A DNA stretch of 64,000 nucleotides from Malania oleifera. Lineage: Eukaryota; Streptophyta; Magnoliopsida; Santalales; Ximeniaceae. The stretch covers positions 11,377,764 to 11,441,763 of the forward strand of contig NC_080422.1 in assembly GCF_029873635.1 (NCBI RefSeq), written 5' to 3'. This document shows, in pieces, positions 1 through 10,440 of the stretch. Every line of letters begins with the position of its first letter. The first letter of the stretch is position 1. The notes under the pieces were generated by a model. That model was not told where the DNA came from, ran no database searches, and saw only the letters and a program-made list of their open reading frames with translations. A program made the translations under genes and the position numbers.

Positions 1-40
1 GCACTAAAACTAACAAAGGGGAAACAGTTGAAACTCACAA

Positions 41-220
41 GTGAGGGGGAGTTTGTTGAGAATTCCACTTGTGAGCTTGTCCCACATTAGAAAATTTGAG
101 TGGATGATGGGTGCTTATATACATGGTTGATCCCAAGACCTAATAGGCTTAAGCTTCTAGGTCAAGTTGGTGTTCACCCATGTGTATCAAACCCACCCAT
201 GGGCTCCTCCAGTGCTAACA
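41..220 (+). mobile_element. PPT and 3' LTR of a copia element (Ale/Retrofit-like)
   Basis: A purine-rich tract (41-53) precedes TGTTGAGAATTCC at 54, and the sequence closes with GTGCTAACA at 220. This gives a 167-bp candidate LTR with TG...CA ends. The PPT-then-TGTTGAG arrangement is typical of short-LTR copia elements. The body of the element lies outside the window, so the assignment rests on the PPT and termini only; the right end is inferred from the CA terminus and no TSD can be tested. Confidence 0.5.
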
Positions 221-282
221 ATGGGGAGTGGCCGAGTGGGGGATTAGGGATTTAGGGTTTCACTTTCACAGTTTCACTCCAA

Positions 283-585
283 ATTTCTCTCTGCGTCGTC
301 TGAGAGTTGCCGACCCCTAGCTTGCTAGCTACGCTGAATCTTTGCCTCTCGGCCCTCGTCCTTAGATCAGACTCTCTCACTCTTGGATCCAATCTCAGTT
401 ATAGGTCTCTCTCCGTCTCTTGTCATCTCTTGAAAGATCAAGTGCAAGATTAAACACACCACTCACTCAATCACTCGATTTCTCTCCGTGAGTCGCCAAC
501 CCCTAGCCACACTAAATTTTTGCCTCTCAAACCACTCCCTCAAATCAGACTCTTTGATCCAATCTCATCTAGGTCTCTCTCCGTC
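283..585. repeat. imperfect direct duplication, TCTCTCCGTC-rich
   Basis: Bases 283-420 and 480-585 share the ordered blocks CCCCTAGC, TTTGCCTCTC, ATCAGACTCT, GATCCAATCTCA and GGTCTCTCTCCGTCTC. They are a diverged direct repeat of about 110-140 bp. No coding potential is evident. Confidence 0.5.
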
Positions 586-714
586 TCGCCATAGTTATGA
601 CTCACTTGCACACTACTCTAAACCTTCAAGTTCGAGCTATCGTCGACTTTGCCTCTCCTAGACTCTTAGTCTCTCTTGAACTCTCAGCCTTCGAGCTGCA
701 CCACCTCTGCATAT

Positions 715-880
715 TTGGTTAAAAACCATAACCGAACCGCTGAATGTTCGGTTCTCCATGGGATAACACATTCAATTTAGTTTTGGTTTCGGTTCAGGAA
801 TTTAAAAAAACAAAATTTTCGATTAGATTTTCAATTTTGCCCATAATCGAACCACACCGAACCGAGTATACCCCTAGTTG
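715..880. mobile_element. hAT-like MITE remnant (CCGAACCG-rich)
   Basis: The segment holds several CCGAACCG/CGGTT motifs and ends in CGAACCGAGTATACCCCTAG. That end resembles the terminal inverted repeats of a common family of short plant hAT MITEs beginning CTAGGGGTRTAC. The left terminus is not clear, so this is probably truncated. The family assignment comes from memory of such ends and was not searched. Confidence 0.35.
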
Positions 881-2347
881 GACGTAAGAGAAGAAAAGAA
901 ATATTTGAGTTTTTTTTTTTTTTCCCACTACTTTACATCTTTGAAGCTATGATTGGATGGTTATTTGAAGCCCCATTTTGACATAATTTCAGTATGTTGC
1001 TTCCAGTCACGTGATGGTTATTTTTATTGGACTTGATTGTTCATCGACATTCTCATTTGTTGGCTGCAAGTACCCACTTGGTGAGACCTTTTCTTGGTAT
1101 TTACATCGAGATCCATCTTAAGAGTGATGAAAATTGTAATCTAAGAGTTGCACATTCTTGATTATCATATATCTTATTGATTGGTGATCTCTAGTTTGGC
1201 TATTTGTACATGTAATCCTACTATTTATGTCGTGGAAGATTTATCGAACTGTGGTTGCTTGTTTTTTCACTCTATATTAGAGGGGCTTTCTCGTAAAATG
1301 GCTCATCTCTTGTGGGTGGAATTGTGATTGTATAGTTTGATTACTTGGTGAAATATTCTTATTCTCATTTGATTTGCAAAAAGAGGGGTAAATTATTTGC
1401 TTGGCTTGTTAGAATTTGGTGTCAGCTTAACAAAATTGGTATCAGAATTTCGATTGTAATTTGAATATTGCTTTCTTTGATGAGCTAAATGAAAGATTTC
1501 TTATGCAATGTTCAAGCTTATGACCTGAAACTATTTCATTTGCAAGATTGGAATGGAAGATATGTTGTATTGTAAAGAAAAGCTTCAACCTATTAAAGCG
1601 AAGGAAATCAAGCCAATGGTAAAGTTGTTAGACAAATTTGACAATGGGTTAGCAAAAATTCATTAACAACATAAAATAAAGCTTTTCTTATGAGAAAAGC
1701 TCATGAACATGAAATACGAAGATAAGTTTAGTGTTGCAAAGCACTTGAACAATTCCCAAGAAATTGTAACTAAGTTTTATTAATGGTGATTTGACTTTGA
1801 ATGTAATGAAAGATGACGTGTTTAATGAATAATAAGAAGGAAAGAAAATGTCACTTATTCACATCTCAAAGGCACTTGTTACCAAAAAAAGGGGGGGAAA
1901 TAAGGTTAGAAAATCTTATGAAAATTACAATTGAGATAAGTCAAGAGGAAGATCCAAGTTAGGAAAGGGATTCAAATGCTAAAAGGGTTGAGCATAATTT
2001 TGTAAACCCAAATTAACTGACTGAACTGATAACACTCAATTAGTTTGATCCAATTAATATATATAATTTAGTCGATTCAGTTTTTATTTTCATAAAAAAA
2101 AAATCAATTTTTGATTATTGGTCTAGTACCCCAGATTTATAAATTTGGTTAACCAAATTAACTAATTATTTTTATATATTACAAATATATATATTATATA
2201 TTATTAATTTATATATTTATATACATTAATAATTTAATATATATATATATTTAAACTTTACCTTTTAACACTCCCAAATCCTCAATTAATTTTTTAATTA
2301 ACTTTATAAATTATGAAAGTTTGTGCATTGTATTTGGATGTATAATG
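881..2347. other. non-coding spacer
   Basis: AT-rich sequence with scattered poly-T/A runs and an AT-dinucleotide zone near 2180-2255. I see no open frame of note, RNA gene or element terminus. Around 1990-2170 there are several GGTTAACC/AATTAACTGA-like motifs that may be MITE debris, not defined enough to call. Confidence 0.5.
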
Positions 2348-2403
2348 ATGAACAATATATGTGTTTACCTTTAATCAAGATGTATTCTTTCAACAGAAGG
2401 ATG
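2348..2403. repeat. 56-bp direct repeat, left copy, abutting the gene-capturing LTR element
   Basis: These 56 bases directly precede the 5' LTR that starts at 2404. They recur with one mismatch at 13096-13151, directly after the 3' LTR. LTR retroelement target duplications are normally 4-6 bp, so a perfectly placed flanking duplication ten times longer is odd. Confidence 0.85.
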
Positions 2404-2767
2404 TGATTTACCCAAAATATATCACCTACCTAGAGGAGACTAAAGCATAGCATTAATGAGGGGAGTTACCGTCCAAGTCAACCGCTACGCCGGAGCAATT
2501 GACGCTTGCCTTATAATTGCTAGAGCAATCCATGCCAATGGGGTAATAATAGGAGCGATTCACGCTCACGCCATAACTCACCGATAAATGGTGTATCACT
2601 CTCAGGTCAAACTCTTTCACTATAAATAGAGACTCGAAGAAGAGGTTAAGGTATCTCATTCTAACCCAAATTTACTATTGCATAAAACTTCTCAAGTCAA
2701 TCCCTTACTTAGGCATTAGAGAGATCTCTCGAAGTACACCTCGGGTCCTCTAAGCCTTGCTTATTTA
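2404..2767 (+). repeat. 5' LTR, left part (continues at 6354-6413)
   Basis: It begins TGATTTACCC and pairs with TGATATACTG at 12672. The reading is interrupted after 2767 by the nested copia and resumes after its target duplication at 6354, ending ...GGTTGCAACA at 6413. The combined length of 424 bp equals that of the 3' LTR exactly. TATAAATAGAGACTC at about 2620 is the likely LTR TATA box. Confidence 0.85.
2763..2767. repeat. target-site duplication ATTTA of nested copia (left)
   Basis: ATTTA at 2763-2767 recurs at 6349-6353, directly outside the two LTR ends of the nested copia. The uninterrupted sister LTR near 13026 shows the empty site. Confidence 0.9.
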
Positions 2768-2889
2768 TGTTAGGAACTTGTGAGCATCCAGATCAAAGCG
2801 ACACCAAGATTTATACGTGGTTCGGTCAATAACGACCTACGTCCATGGAGCACACACCAACTATTCACTATCTCGCTGGAAAATATTAC

Positions 2890-2946
<57 letters not shown>

Positions 2947-3179
2947 TCCCTTCTTCCTCTCAACTCTCTCGGAGCTTCTCACGCTTCTCTTTGCACTCTC
3001 TCTGTGCTATATACTTCGCTTTCCATAGCCTTTTTTATATAGGCTTGGAATTTACATCATGATTAAATACAAAACAATCAAATTAATCACAATTGGAAGT
3101 TTATAATGGAGAGTTTAATTGATAGATACTTCCACCACAACGCGTCGCCTCCAGTTGTCTCTTGGCTCCATCTCTAACA
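2768..3179 (-). repeat. copia 3' LTR (minus-strand element)
   Basis: It starts TGTTAGGAAC and ends CTCTAACA on the plus strand. It contains a CT run of about 51 bp (2893-2943). Purine-rich sequence on the minus strand just inside it (GTCTCCAAGTGGGAGA) is the PPT. Confidence 0.9.
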
Positions 3180-3239
3180 ATCTCCCACTTGGAGACAGAG
3201 ATATCTCCTCAACCAGAGTATCATGAATAAATGATGTGC

Positions 3240-3950
3240 TCATAATATGTGTCTTCAGGCATGAAGACCAACTGAAGTTGAACACAACTTCAGCTCCACT
3301 GTAGTTGCCATCTTCCTGTCTGCTCGATTCCTATGGACTAATCTGATGGCTGTCATCTTCACAACTGGTGTAAAAATGTTAGTGTAGTCAATCCTTTTCT
3401 TCTACTCGAAGTCTTTGACTACCAACCGAGGCTTGTACCTTCTGGAGCCGTCATGCTCCTCTTCAATTCTGTACACCAACGTTTTGTGAAGGCCTTTGGG
3501 CAACTTCCACATTCTGTTGGAAGTGAGGGACTTCATCTCATCCTTAATCGCAAGCTCCCACTTGCTCGTATCTGCCACCTGACATGCTTTATCATTGCAT
3601 TCGGGCTCTCCTCCATCTGTAGGAAGTAAATAATCAATATACCTTATGTCTGGTATATGTGACCGAGTAGATCTCCTAAGCTCCGGAACTGGAGTAGGAG
3701 ACGGCGGTGCGACGATATGCTCCACTGGTTCCTCCACCTGAGGATTCTCGGTATTCTGCCCAACACATTCTGAGTGGACCAGTTCTAGTCCCTTCTTCTT
3801 TGGGGCATGGGTGTTTATCTAGAAACTAACCCTTTTCTGTTTCCTGACTATACAATCCTCACACATGTCAACCTGCACTGACTGTAGACCACTCAATTTT
3901 TCTTTTGAGTGCATCACCCTAAGTCCCTTCTCGCTTATGTGACCAAGTCA
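3240..3950 (-). pseudogene. copia pol remnant with integrase and RT/RNase H deletions
   Basis: Reading the minus strand, GAG-pre-integrase residues (LGHISEKGLRVMHS) run to about 3790. They are followed without the integrase DDE core by the hinge before RT, including RRSTRSHIPD, and the first RT block (KPRLVVKDFE, IFTPVVKM). After about 3340 the sequence jumps to the extreme RNase H C-terminus (ELKLCSTSVGLHA), directly before the PPT. The palm with YVDD is therefore absent. Several stops interrupt the frames. The product cannot reverse-transcribe or integrate. Confidence 0.8.
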
Positions 3951-3956
3951 TTGGTG

Positions 3957-4340
3957 CTAGATGTTGCTGTCATCATTTCCTGCAGCAACTAAAATAAACA
4001 TGGAGGCAACGGAGGTAAGAAAAAGTGTTCTGCTTTTCTTACCTCGCACAATTGTTAGTACACCCTTTGAAACTTTCCATTCATCGCCAATGAATTTCGT
4101 CGTATATCCCTCATTTTCCAGCTGACCAACTAAGATCAAATTCTTTCTTAGGTCTGGAATATACCTGACATCCTTCAGCTTCCATACTGACCCATTTATA
4201 TTGATCTTCACAGCTCCCTTGCCGATTACGTCACAAGATTGATCGTTGCCAAGGTACACCTTACCAAAATTACCTAGTGTGTACTCTTCTAGGCAATCTC
4301 TGCAGCATATGGCATGAAACGAGGCTCCAGAGTCTAACAC
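3957..4340 (-). pseudogene. copia protease and GAG-pre-integrase segment
   Basis: The aspartic-protease motif LDSGASFHA is near the start of this 127-residue frame (about 4320-4340). It is followed by the conserved LKDVRYIPDLRKNLI stretch and the linker to the integrase zinc-binding region. The protease is the copia type that matures Gag-Pol. An in-frame stop separates the segment from the zinc knuckle upstream and another ends it at 3957. It is recognisable but not part of an intact polyprotein. Confidence 0.85.
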
Positions 4341-5217
4341 CCAAGACTCCTACTTGCTCTCCAAAGAGCAGATCAGCATCTCATCATTCTTGAAAGCAAT
4401 ATTTGCTTCTGTCTTTGCCCTCGTCTTGAATTCTTTCTTCTGACTCCTGTACTGGTTCCTGTAATGACCAGTCTTTCCATAGTTCCAGCACTCAATAACT
4501 TTAGTGCTCTAGGAACCTGTGTCCTGAGTACCTCTGGGATTTCTGGATTCTGACCGTCTGGGCCTAGATCTGACGTGGTTGTTTGATCGTCCATGCTTGT
4601 TTCCTCTGCCTCGACTTTCCATGTTCAAGGCTGAACTCGAAGTGGAGCTATGGTTTGACTGCATTCTGATTTCCTCCGTCAAAATCATGCTGACAACTTC
4701 ATCGTATACAAGCTTCGATTTTCCTATGGAGCTACTGATGGCAATAACGACACCATTCCAACTTTTAGGCAACTGATTGAGAATCAGTAGGGCCTGAATC
4801 TCATTATCGAACGTTATCTCGATTGAGGCGAGTTAATCAGACAACTCATTGAAGTTATTCAAATGCCTGCTGAAACTCTCACCTGTAGACATGTTCATTA
4901 TAAATAGTCTTTTCATAAGATGCATCTTGTTTGCGGCTGAAAGCTGCTCATACATATTTGAGAGCGCATCCATCAGAGACTTGTTGGATGTTATATGCTT
5001 GATATTGAACGCCACAGATTTCGACAACGTCATTCAGATAGTTCCGAGGGCTTTTCAATCAAGCAACTCCCACTTGTCCTCATTCATGGATGTTGGCTTA
5101 TCCTTCAACGGTAAGTGCAATTCCTTCCCGAACAAATAATCCTCTATCTGCATCTTCTAGAAACCGAAAGTGTTCTCGTTGAACATTTCGATTTTTAAGC
5201 TCTTTTCATTCGACATC
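4341..5217 (-). pseudogene. copia gag (UBN2-type) with zinc-knuckle region, broken
   Basis: Minus-strand frames contain a capsid-like UBN2 domain (about 4773-5217; motifs MYEQLSAANKMHLMKRLF and FSRHLNNFNELSD) and LNQLPKSWNGVV. A basic linker and the zinc-knuckle region follow at 4440-4490 (CWNYGKTGHYRNQY). The second and last cysteines of the CCHC box are replaced by tyrosine, so zinc binding is lost. Several stops break the frame. The ATG context MSNEK... near 5217 is the likely gag start. Confidence 0.8.
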
Positions 5218-5875
5218 TCGATTCACTAATCTAGAAATGGAATTAGTGCAAATGGATAGCATGGTTGGATCCAGAACGATTGAAAACCCTAGAAATGGTT
5301 CAAGTCGCTCGAAAAACGGACCCAAAACGACTCTGAAAAGCTCAGTCAAAATTTTAGTCAAACCTGGTGGCACCTGCTGACATGGCAATGGGGTCCACTT
5401 GCTGACGTGGCAGAGGTGGGGGCCACAGATGATGTGGCAGCTGACGTGGCAGTGGGGCCTACCTGATGACGTGGTCGTGCTGACGTGGCATGGCTTGCAT
5501 GGCAGCTGCCATGGCGCGCTAGGCGGCGGGTTAGACCTAGGTCAAGAACCGGCTCTGGAATCAACCCAGGATGAGTCTGTGTCCTGGTCGGGTCGGGTTG
5601 GGTTATCAGCGGGTCGGGTCGAGGTGGATTGGGCGAGGAGGACTTGTGCAGCGCGTGTGGGGCAAGTCACCGGCGCGTGGAGAGGCGTCTTGCTCCCGCA
5701 AGGTGCGTGTGGCCGCATGCGAGCTTTTCTGAACTCCATTCAAGCTCCGGCTAGCACCTTTCTCTTCGTATCGGTGAGTTGAATGTGATGCTGGCCTCAA
5801 AACACAGTTTTGATCTACTAGACAGAGCTATGAATTTCAGGATCACTTCCAATTTGGCTTTTCTGCTCCAACCGG
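5218..5875 (-). other. GC-rich untranslated leader of the nested copia
   Basis: This 0.66-kb stretch between PBS and gag is far richer in GC than its surroundings and has repeated GGGTCGGGT and TGACGTGGCA blocks. The open frames across it on both strands match no retroelement or host protein I know. They look like by-products of low stop-codon density. Confidence 0.6.
5378..5490. repeat. six TGACGTGGCA-like motifs in copia leader
   Basis: TGACGTGGCA or one- to two-base variants occur at 5378, 5403, 5430, 5442, 5467 and 5481, within GC-rich sequence between PBS and gag. TGACGTGG is a known hybrid bZIP (G/C-box) site. The array lies in the transcribed leader, not the LTR. Confidence 0.8.
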
Positions 5876-5887
5876 GCTCTGATACCA
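5876..5887 (-). other. primer binding site, initiator tRNA-Met type
   Basis: The minus strand reads TGGTATCAGAGC two bases inside the 5' LTR. It is complementary to the 3' end of plant initiator tRNA-Met, as is usual for plant copia elements. Confidence 0.92.
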
Positions 5888-5889
5888 CT

Positions 5890-6011
5890 TGTTAGAAACC
5901 TGTAAGCATCCAGATCAAAGTGACACCAAGATTTATACATGGTTCGATCAATAACGACTTACATCCACGGAGCACACACCAACTATTCACTATCTCGCTG
6001 GAAAATATTAC

Positions 6012-6098
<87 letters not shown>

Positions 6099-6348
6099 CC
6101 TCCCTTCTTTCTCTCAGCTCTCTCCGAGCTTCTCACGCTTCTCTCTGCACTCTCTCTGTGCTATATACTTCACTTTCCACAGCCCTCTTTATATAGGCTT
6201 GGAATTTACATCATGATTAAATACAAAACAATCAAATTAATTACAATTGGAAGTTTATAATGGAGAGTTTAATTGAGAGATAATTCCACCGCGTTTTCTG
6301 ACTCAGCAACGCATCGTCTCTAGCTGTCTCTTGGCTCCATCTCTAACA
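5890..6348 (-). repeat. copia 5' LTR (minus-strand element)
   Basis: It pairs with 2768-3179. It starts TGTTAGAAAC and ends CTCTAACA on the plus strand. Its internal CT run is about 81 bp (6015-6095), longer than the 51 bp in the partner, which shows slippage after insertion. Confidence 0.9.
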
Positions 6349-6353
6349 ATTTA
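6349..6353. repeat. target-site duplication ATTTA of nested copia (right)
   Basis: It matches 2763-2767; the host LTR sequence resumes directly after it. Confidence 0.9.
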
Positions 6354-6413
6354 TCTCTTTTTAGGTGGTCATGATTAGGGATCGTGAAGGTCATTCGATT
6401 TTTGGTTGCAACA
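6354..6413 (+). repeat. 5' LTR of gene-capturing element, right part
   Basis: These 60 bases complete the 424-bp LTR interrupted at 2767 and align with 13036-13095. They end in GGTTGCAACA, followed by the PBS-like block. Confidence 0.85.
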
Positions 6414-6414
6414 G

Positions 6415-6434
6415 TTGGTGCCGTCTGTGAGAAC
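6415..6434 (+). other. primer-binding-site-like block
   Basis: TTGGTGCCGTCTGTGAGAAC sits one base after the 5' LTR. Plant Ty3/gypsy elements commonly show TTGGCGCCGTCTGTGGGAA at this place, so this is a mutated gypsy-type PBS. I do not assign the tRNA. Confidence 0.7.
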
Positions 6435-6484
6435 TTCTTGAGAGGTTTTTTCTTTCAAACCTTGATCATGACTACATCAAATAA

Positions 6485-6556
6485 TTGAAGGTTGTTGCAT
6501 TGGCTCGATTAAGATTGTCCAAAATGCTGCCATCTAACACCTAGACGTACTCGACA
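6485..6556 (+). pseudogene. UBA2-like RRM gene fragment, 5' part
   Basis: From 6508 the frame reads IKIVQNAAI, a stop, then HLDVLD. This corresponds to the region before the first RRM in plant UBP1-associated protein 2 family members. It resumes as DAVQSIA after the solo LTR at 8906. About 20 bases further upstream may also belong, in another frame. The family comprises nuclear hnRNP-like proteins that stabilise mRNA. The fragment lies inside the LTR element about 70 bp past the PBS. Confidence 0.65.
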
Positions 6557-6833
6557 TGTGATGATCCAAAAATATATATACGATTAAAGCATAATAATAA
6601 TAAATGGTTATTAAGTTAATATTAATACAGAAGTGCTTTTCCGTAGGATACTTGATTCCATGTTTGATGCCTAATAAAGACCTTGTCTTAGCGAGTGCTC
6701 AGAGACCATTGCGACTCAGTTGCTCCTTAGAGGTCGGCCTAATCAAAATGGATTTTTTCATACGATAAATAGGATAGACACTGTTTGTACACGTAAATAA
6801 GTACATATACATAAAATAATATTTTGAAAAAAC

Positions 6834-6896
<63 letters not shown>

Positions 6897-8905
6897 TAGG
6901 TATCCTATGCGGGACCCACATGAGTCCCGAAGTCGTGTGGGGTCCACCTGAGTCCCAAAGCTGTGTAGGCTCATAAAATCGTGTGAAGACTTGGAATTAC
7001 GTATGACCCACTTGGGTCTCAAAGTTGTGTGAGACCTACATGAGTTTTTAAAATTCGAATTTAATTCTTTTTTTAAAAATATATATACTAAAACATAGTT
7101 TAAAAATAATAACAATAATAATAATAATGATTTTTTAAAAATTAAAAAAAATTTAATTAATTAAGTAAATTAATTAAAAATTAATCAAATGGGAGTGTCG
7201 GCAAGTACTCATATTTCTCCCACATGATCCCCATCCCTATCCCATACCTAATTTATCCATGTCCATTCCTTAATTTTAAAAAATTATAATTTCACCCCTC
7301 CCCACGCTTTTACAAATTCAATTTTCTTTCCCAAAATTTTCCTATAAATAGGAAACTCTTAACATTCATTTTTCAAAAAAAAATTTCCAAAGGAAGAGAA
7401 GGATTAGTGAGTGAAAGAATTAGTGGTAGAGGGAGAATTTTTGTTATAATTAAAATTCTCTTATCCACTCTTTCTGATCTCATTTTTTATTCATTGTGAT
7501 CGTAGTACGAGGTTAAGTAAGAGGTAAGTAAATTTGATTATGTTATATTTTTATTTAAAATTCATACCCAAGTTTATTTGTAAGTAAATTTTGATTATGT
7601 TAGTTTCACAAAATTCTCCTAAGTTTATTTTACGCATATTTAATTATACTAGTTTTATCTTTAATAAACTTGTATTTATTTTTGAGTTAAGAAATGTTCT
7701 AAACCCCTCGGGTATTTTACATCATTAATTTATATTCAAGAAAATATTTTTAATACGAAAATTGTGTGGCATGAGTTTATTTATACGTTATATATTTCAC
7801 GAAAATATGAGTAAAGATTATATGAGTTGATTTTTTTTTATGTTGCGTATTTCACGAAATTATGAGTAAAAATGAAATTTTCATGATATTATTTAATTTG
7901 TACAAATTCTATAATAAAAATATTTTTAAAACCCCTTATGGCTTAGACGATATAGAAAATTATGAATGTTCGGTATCGTAACTTAAAGTTTAAATGGATC
8001 AGAGTACACCTACGCTGTTTGCAGAGTGGTTTTATATGATAGTGGATTTCTCTTAAGTGCACACCTAGGTTGGACTAGAGTTTAATAGGGAAAATCTCAC
8101 TTAATAATGATGTACGTTGATTTAGTTTGACCGGCCAGCGAACTAAATCTAGTATTCGGACTGCACAACCCAGTCATAGGGGTAAACATGACATATGATT
8201 AACAAACCTAAGGGTGGTTTTTACAATACATGTATATACATATTTAATTACGTATACAGAGTTATTGATGAATTGAAGGAAAAGTATATATTTATGTCAA
8301 CGGGGGCATTTTTATGCATAGATAATGATTTAATAAGGAAAAGTATATATATATATATATATATAGAGGATTGAGTATTATAGTTATAATTTTAAAAGTT
8401 AAAAAGTTCAGTTTAACAGTTATAGTATATGATTATAAAATTTTACTGTTTTAGATGATAGTAAAAGTTTTATACATAAATTTTTAAATTTATATTTATT
8501 TTTAAAGCAGTTTTGAAGTTATAGTATTAAATATTATTTTACGAAATTAAACTATTATGAAAGCTCATTTTGGCTACACGCTAATAATAATTTTATTTAC
8601 TTACTGAGCGTCGTCTCATCCCAATCATTATTTTACATTTCAGATCATTTTGAAGGGTGTACCAGAAATCTAACGTAACAAGTGCATGAGCGGGAATAGA
8701 AAGAGTAGAGTAAAATAAAAACTTATCATAATACAATTTAGAATATGTATGTGTATTTTAGAATTTTAAAAATTTGCATTTTAATAGTTGAGAGATATAT
8801 TTGTAATGAGGCTAATTAGTGTTCTGGTAATAAAAATAATTTAGATTTATTTGCATCCGCCGAAAAATTTATATGTAAGAACCCAATTGGGTTCGGGTCC
8901 TTACA
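6557..8905 (+). mobile_element. solo LTR, chromovirus-type, inserted in UBA2-like fragment
   Basis: It starts TGTGATGATCC and ends GGGTCCTTACA (2349 bp). Internally it has the module shared by the other large LTRs here (GACTGCACAACCCAGTCATAGG near 8160; CTGAGCGTCGTCTCATCCCA near 8604). Flanks are CGACA and CGATG, matching at three of five bases. Better support comes from the pseudogene, whose reading (VLD|DAVQ) continues directly across it. No internal retroelement domains are present. Confidence 0.75.
6834..6896. repeat. (AAT)n microsatellite
   Basis: About 20 uninterrupted AAT units lie inside the solo LTR. Confidence 0.95.
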
Positions 8906-9184
8906 CGATGCTGTCCAATCCATCGCCGTAGGGACCCCACCCAGCGCAAGCTCTTCATTCGCAGCCTTGGCAAGGTCACCGAGAAAAGTAAAGGGTACAA
9001 ATTTATCATGTTCATGCACGTCAATGGCACTTTGCTCGGGTTAAAGAAGCCAAGTAAGAAAATTGACGGATGAATAACTAAAACCTAGCTTGCCATATTG
9101 GGAAATTTCGGATCTAATGCGAATCCAACTGCAATTGATGTTTCTATGCGCAAGATTTATGTAGCCAACGTGCCTATTCTCAAG
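8906..9184 (+). pseudogene. UBA2-like RRM protein pseudogene fragment, 3' part
   Basis: Translation gives DAVQSIA, then after a one-base shift [37 protein letters not shown] and MRKIYVANVP. These are the signature blocks of plant UBP1-associated protein 2 (UBA2) RNA-binding proteins: the RNP motifs of the first RRM and the start of the second. The middle of RRM1 is missing between SLG and KSKGY. Two in-frame stops follow the KKIDG block, and the match stops at AAG before GTATGA, which resembles a splice donor. It is non-functional and forms part of the cargo of the LTR element. The identification rests on motif memory and was not searched. Confidence 0.8.
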
Positions 9185-10300
9185 GTATGATTTTTTCTGC
9201 ATCATACAATAATAATTCTAAAAAAAAAAAACAAATAGATGTCACAGTTTCAAAGCTTGAAGAGCTTCGCTTTGATAGCTAATAATAATTAATAGGATGT
9301 TCAAGCTATTTAATTGATTGAACAATGACCTATGCACCAAATGCATAGTGGGGTCATGATAGCTGCACTGCCAGTCAAATAAACAAAGTCAAGCTTTGAA
9401 ATTCAAATGGGTTAGCCGAATGCACCATGGAGTCAGCAATAATGACTCTTGCACATTCATGTGCGTTGAACAGTGTTCTAAATAGTGAATTTGAAATTGC
9501 AACACACACTGAAATTACACCATTTTAGCAACTGCAATTGGCAAAACCCTATATAGCAAAACCAAGCTCCTTAGTGACATTCTGTCAAGCACCTGGAGCC
9601 CAATCAGCTGAAAAATCCACACCATAACCAAAACAAATAGTAAAAAAGTCACCGTCGTCAATAGTAGTCATCTCACAGATCTTAATCTCAAACTTCAATC
9701 TGCCACTGGCATGAGTAACTTCCAAATCTGCAACCCCATGTCCAAAAAATCCAACTAGGAATAGCCTTCGATTGGAAACAAAGACAGAGCAACCATAAAA
9801 TTGGTGCAACATTCAATCACACATGAAATCCAACTAGAAAAGAAACTGAAACATCTACAAAACTCAAAGCCACAAATGGTCGAACACATGGTGCACACAC
9901 AACCATCATACACACAGCTTTAGCCCCTACGAAATCAAAACTGTAAATACCTCTTAGATTGAACAACCATATCGAAATCAAAACCCATCAAAATATAAAA
10001 AAAAATTAGATTCAACAATTCCACGGTACCCAGGAAATTTGAGATGGAGAAAACACCGTCATCCTCACCGTCCGAAGACAACTTACACTTTATCTCCATC
10101 AACAAATTGGAACTGGAACTCAAATGAATCATCTACCTCTCATCGGATGACGCAAAGAGCATCTAGCACCATCAAATGCTAAATCTTCAATTTTGAATTA
10201 AAAAAATCACCCGTTTGTTCACATCGATTTGGGATCTTTGTCACCGACACCAGCCTCAACCTCCATAGATCTACTACGAGGAGCTGATTTCACTGGTTCC
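9185..10300. other. unclassified interior of gene-capturing element
   Basis: No retroelement domain or recognisable gene. Minus-strand frames at 9585-9812 and 9935-10132 are open for 65-75 codons but match nothing I recognise. Given the captured fragments on both sides, these may be further pieces of host genes; that is a guess. Confidence 0.4.
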
Positions 10301-10319
10301 GCTTTACCTCCAACATTTT

Positions 10320-10440
10320 TATTTGCTTTCCAAACATTGGAGAGTCGTCGAGCTTCGTGAAATGCATGGTTGCAATCGTGATTCTACATCGTCTCTGCAA
10401 TGAACACTCATTAACATCACACCAATGCTAGATCATCTCA
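10320..10440 (-). pseudogene. AGD3/VAN3-like ARF-GAP 5' UTR and first-exon fragment
   Basis: On the minus strand an ATG at 10367 opens MHFTKLDDSPMFGKQ, ending at about 10323. This is nearly the invariant N-terminus of plant BAR-PH-ARFGAP-ankyrin proteins of the AGD3 (SCARFACE/VAN3) group, which act in vesicle traffic and vein patterning. The rest of the BAR domain is absent; downstream sequence does not continue the match. Pyrimidine-rich sequence upstream (to about 10600) looks like the gene's 5' leader. It lies opposite in strand to the UBA2-like fragment, so the two were acquired separately or rearranged. Confidence 0.6.

Larger units (their letters stand above)
2768..6348 (-). mobile_element. 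internally deleted Ty1/copia element nested in an LTR
   Basis: This 3581-bp element has LTRs of 412 bp (2768-3179) and 459 bp (5890-6348), both with TGTTAG...CTAACA ends, and a perfect ATTTA target duplication. On the minus strand the order is PBS (5876-5887), a long GC-rich leader, gag, protease, GAG-pre-integrase, then two deletion joints and a PPT (about 3180-3196). Full copia interiors are about 4.5 kb; this one is 2.7 kb and lacks the integrase core and most of RT-RNase H. Most LTR differences are transitions, and the rest of the length difference comes from the CT microsatellite inside the LTRs. Confidence 0.92.

Noticed and set aside
2453..2659. 68-codon minus-strand frame, with a similar one at 12721-12927
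   Set aside because: Both lie in the LTR pair of one element; their similarity reflects LTR identity, not a gene family.
2770..3062. Open frames rich in Ser-Leu or Arg-Glu repeats, here and at 5920-6216 and 43289-43477
   Set aside because: They translate CT/GA microsatellites inside LTRs and have no other content.
5399..5800. GC-rich open frames on both strands
   Set aside because: They lie in a copia leader whose base composition lowers stop frequency; no domain or homologue recognised.
6699..7115. Frames with long poly-Tyr or poly-Leu runs
   Set aside because: Product of the AAT microsatellite in a solo LTR.
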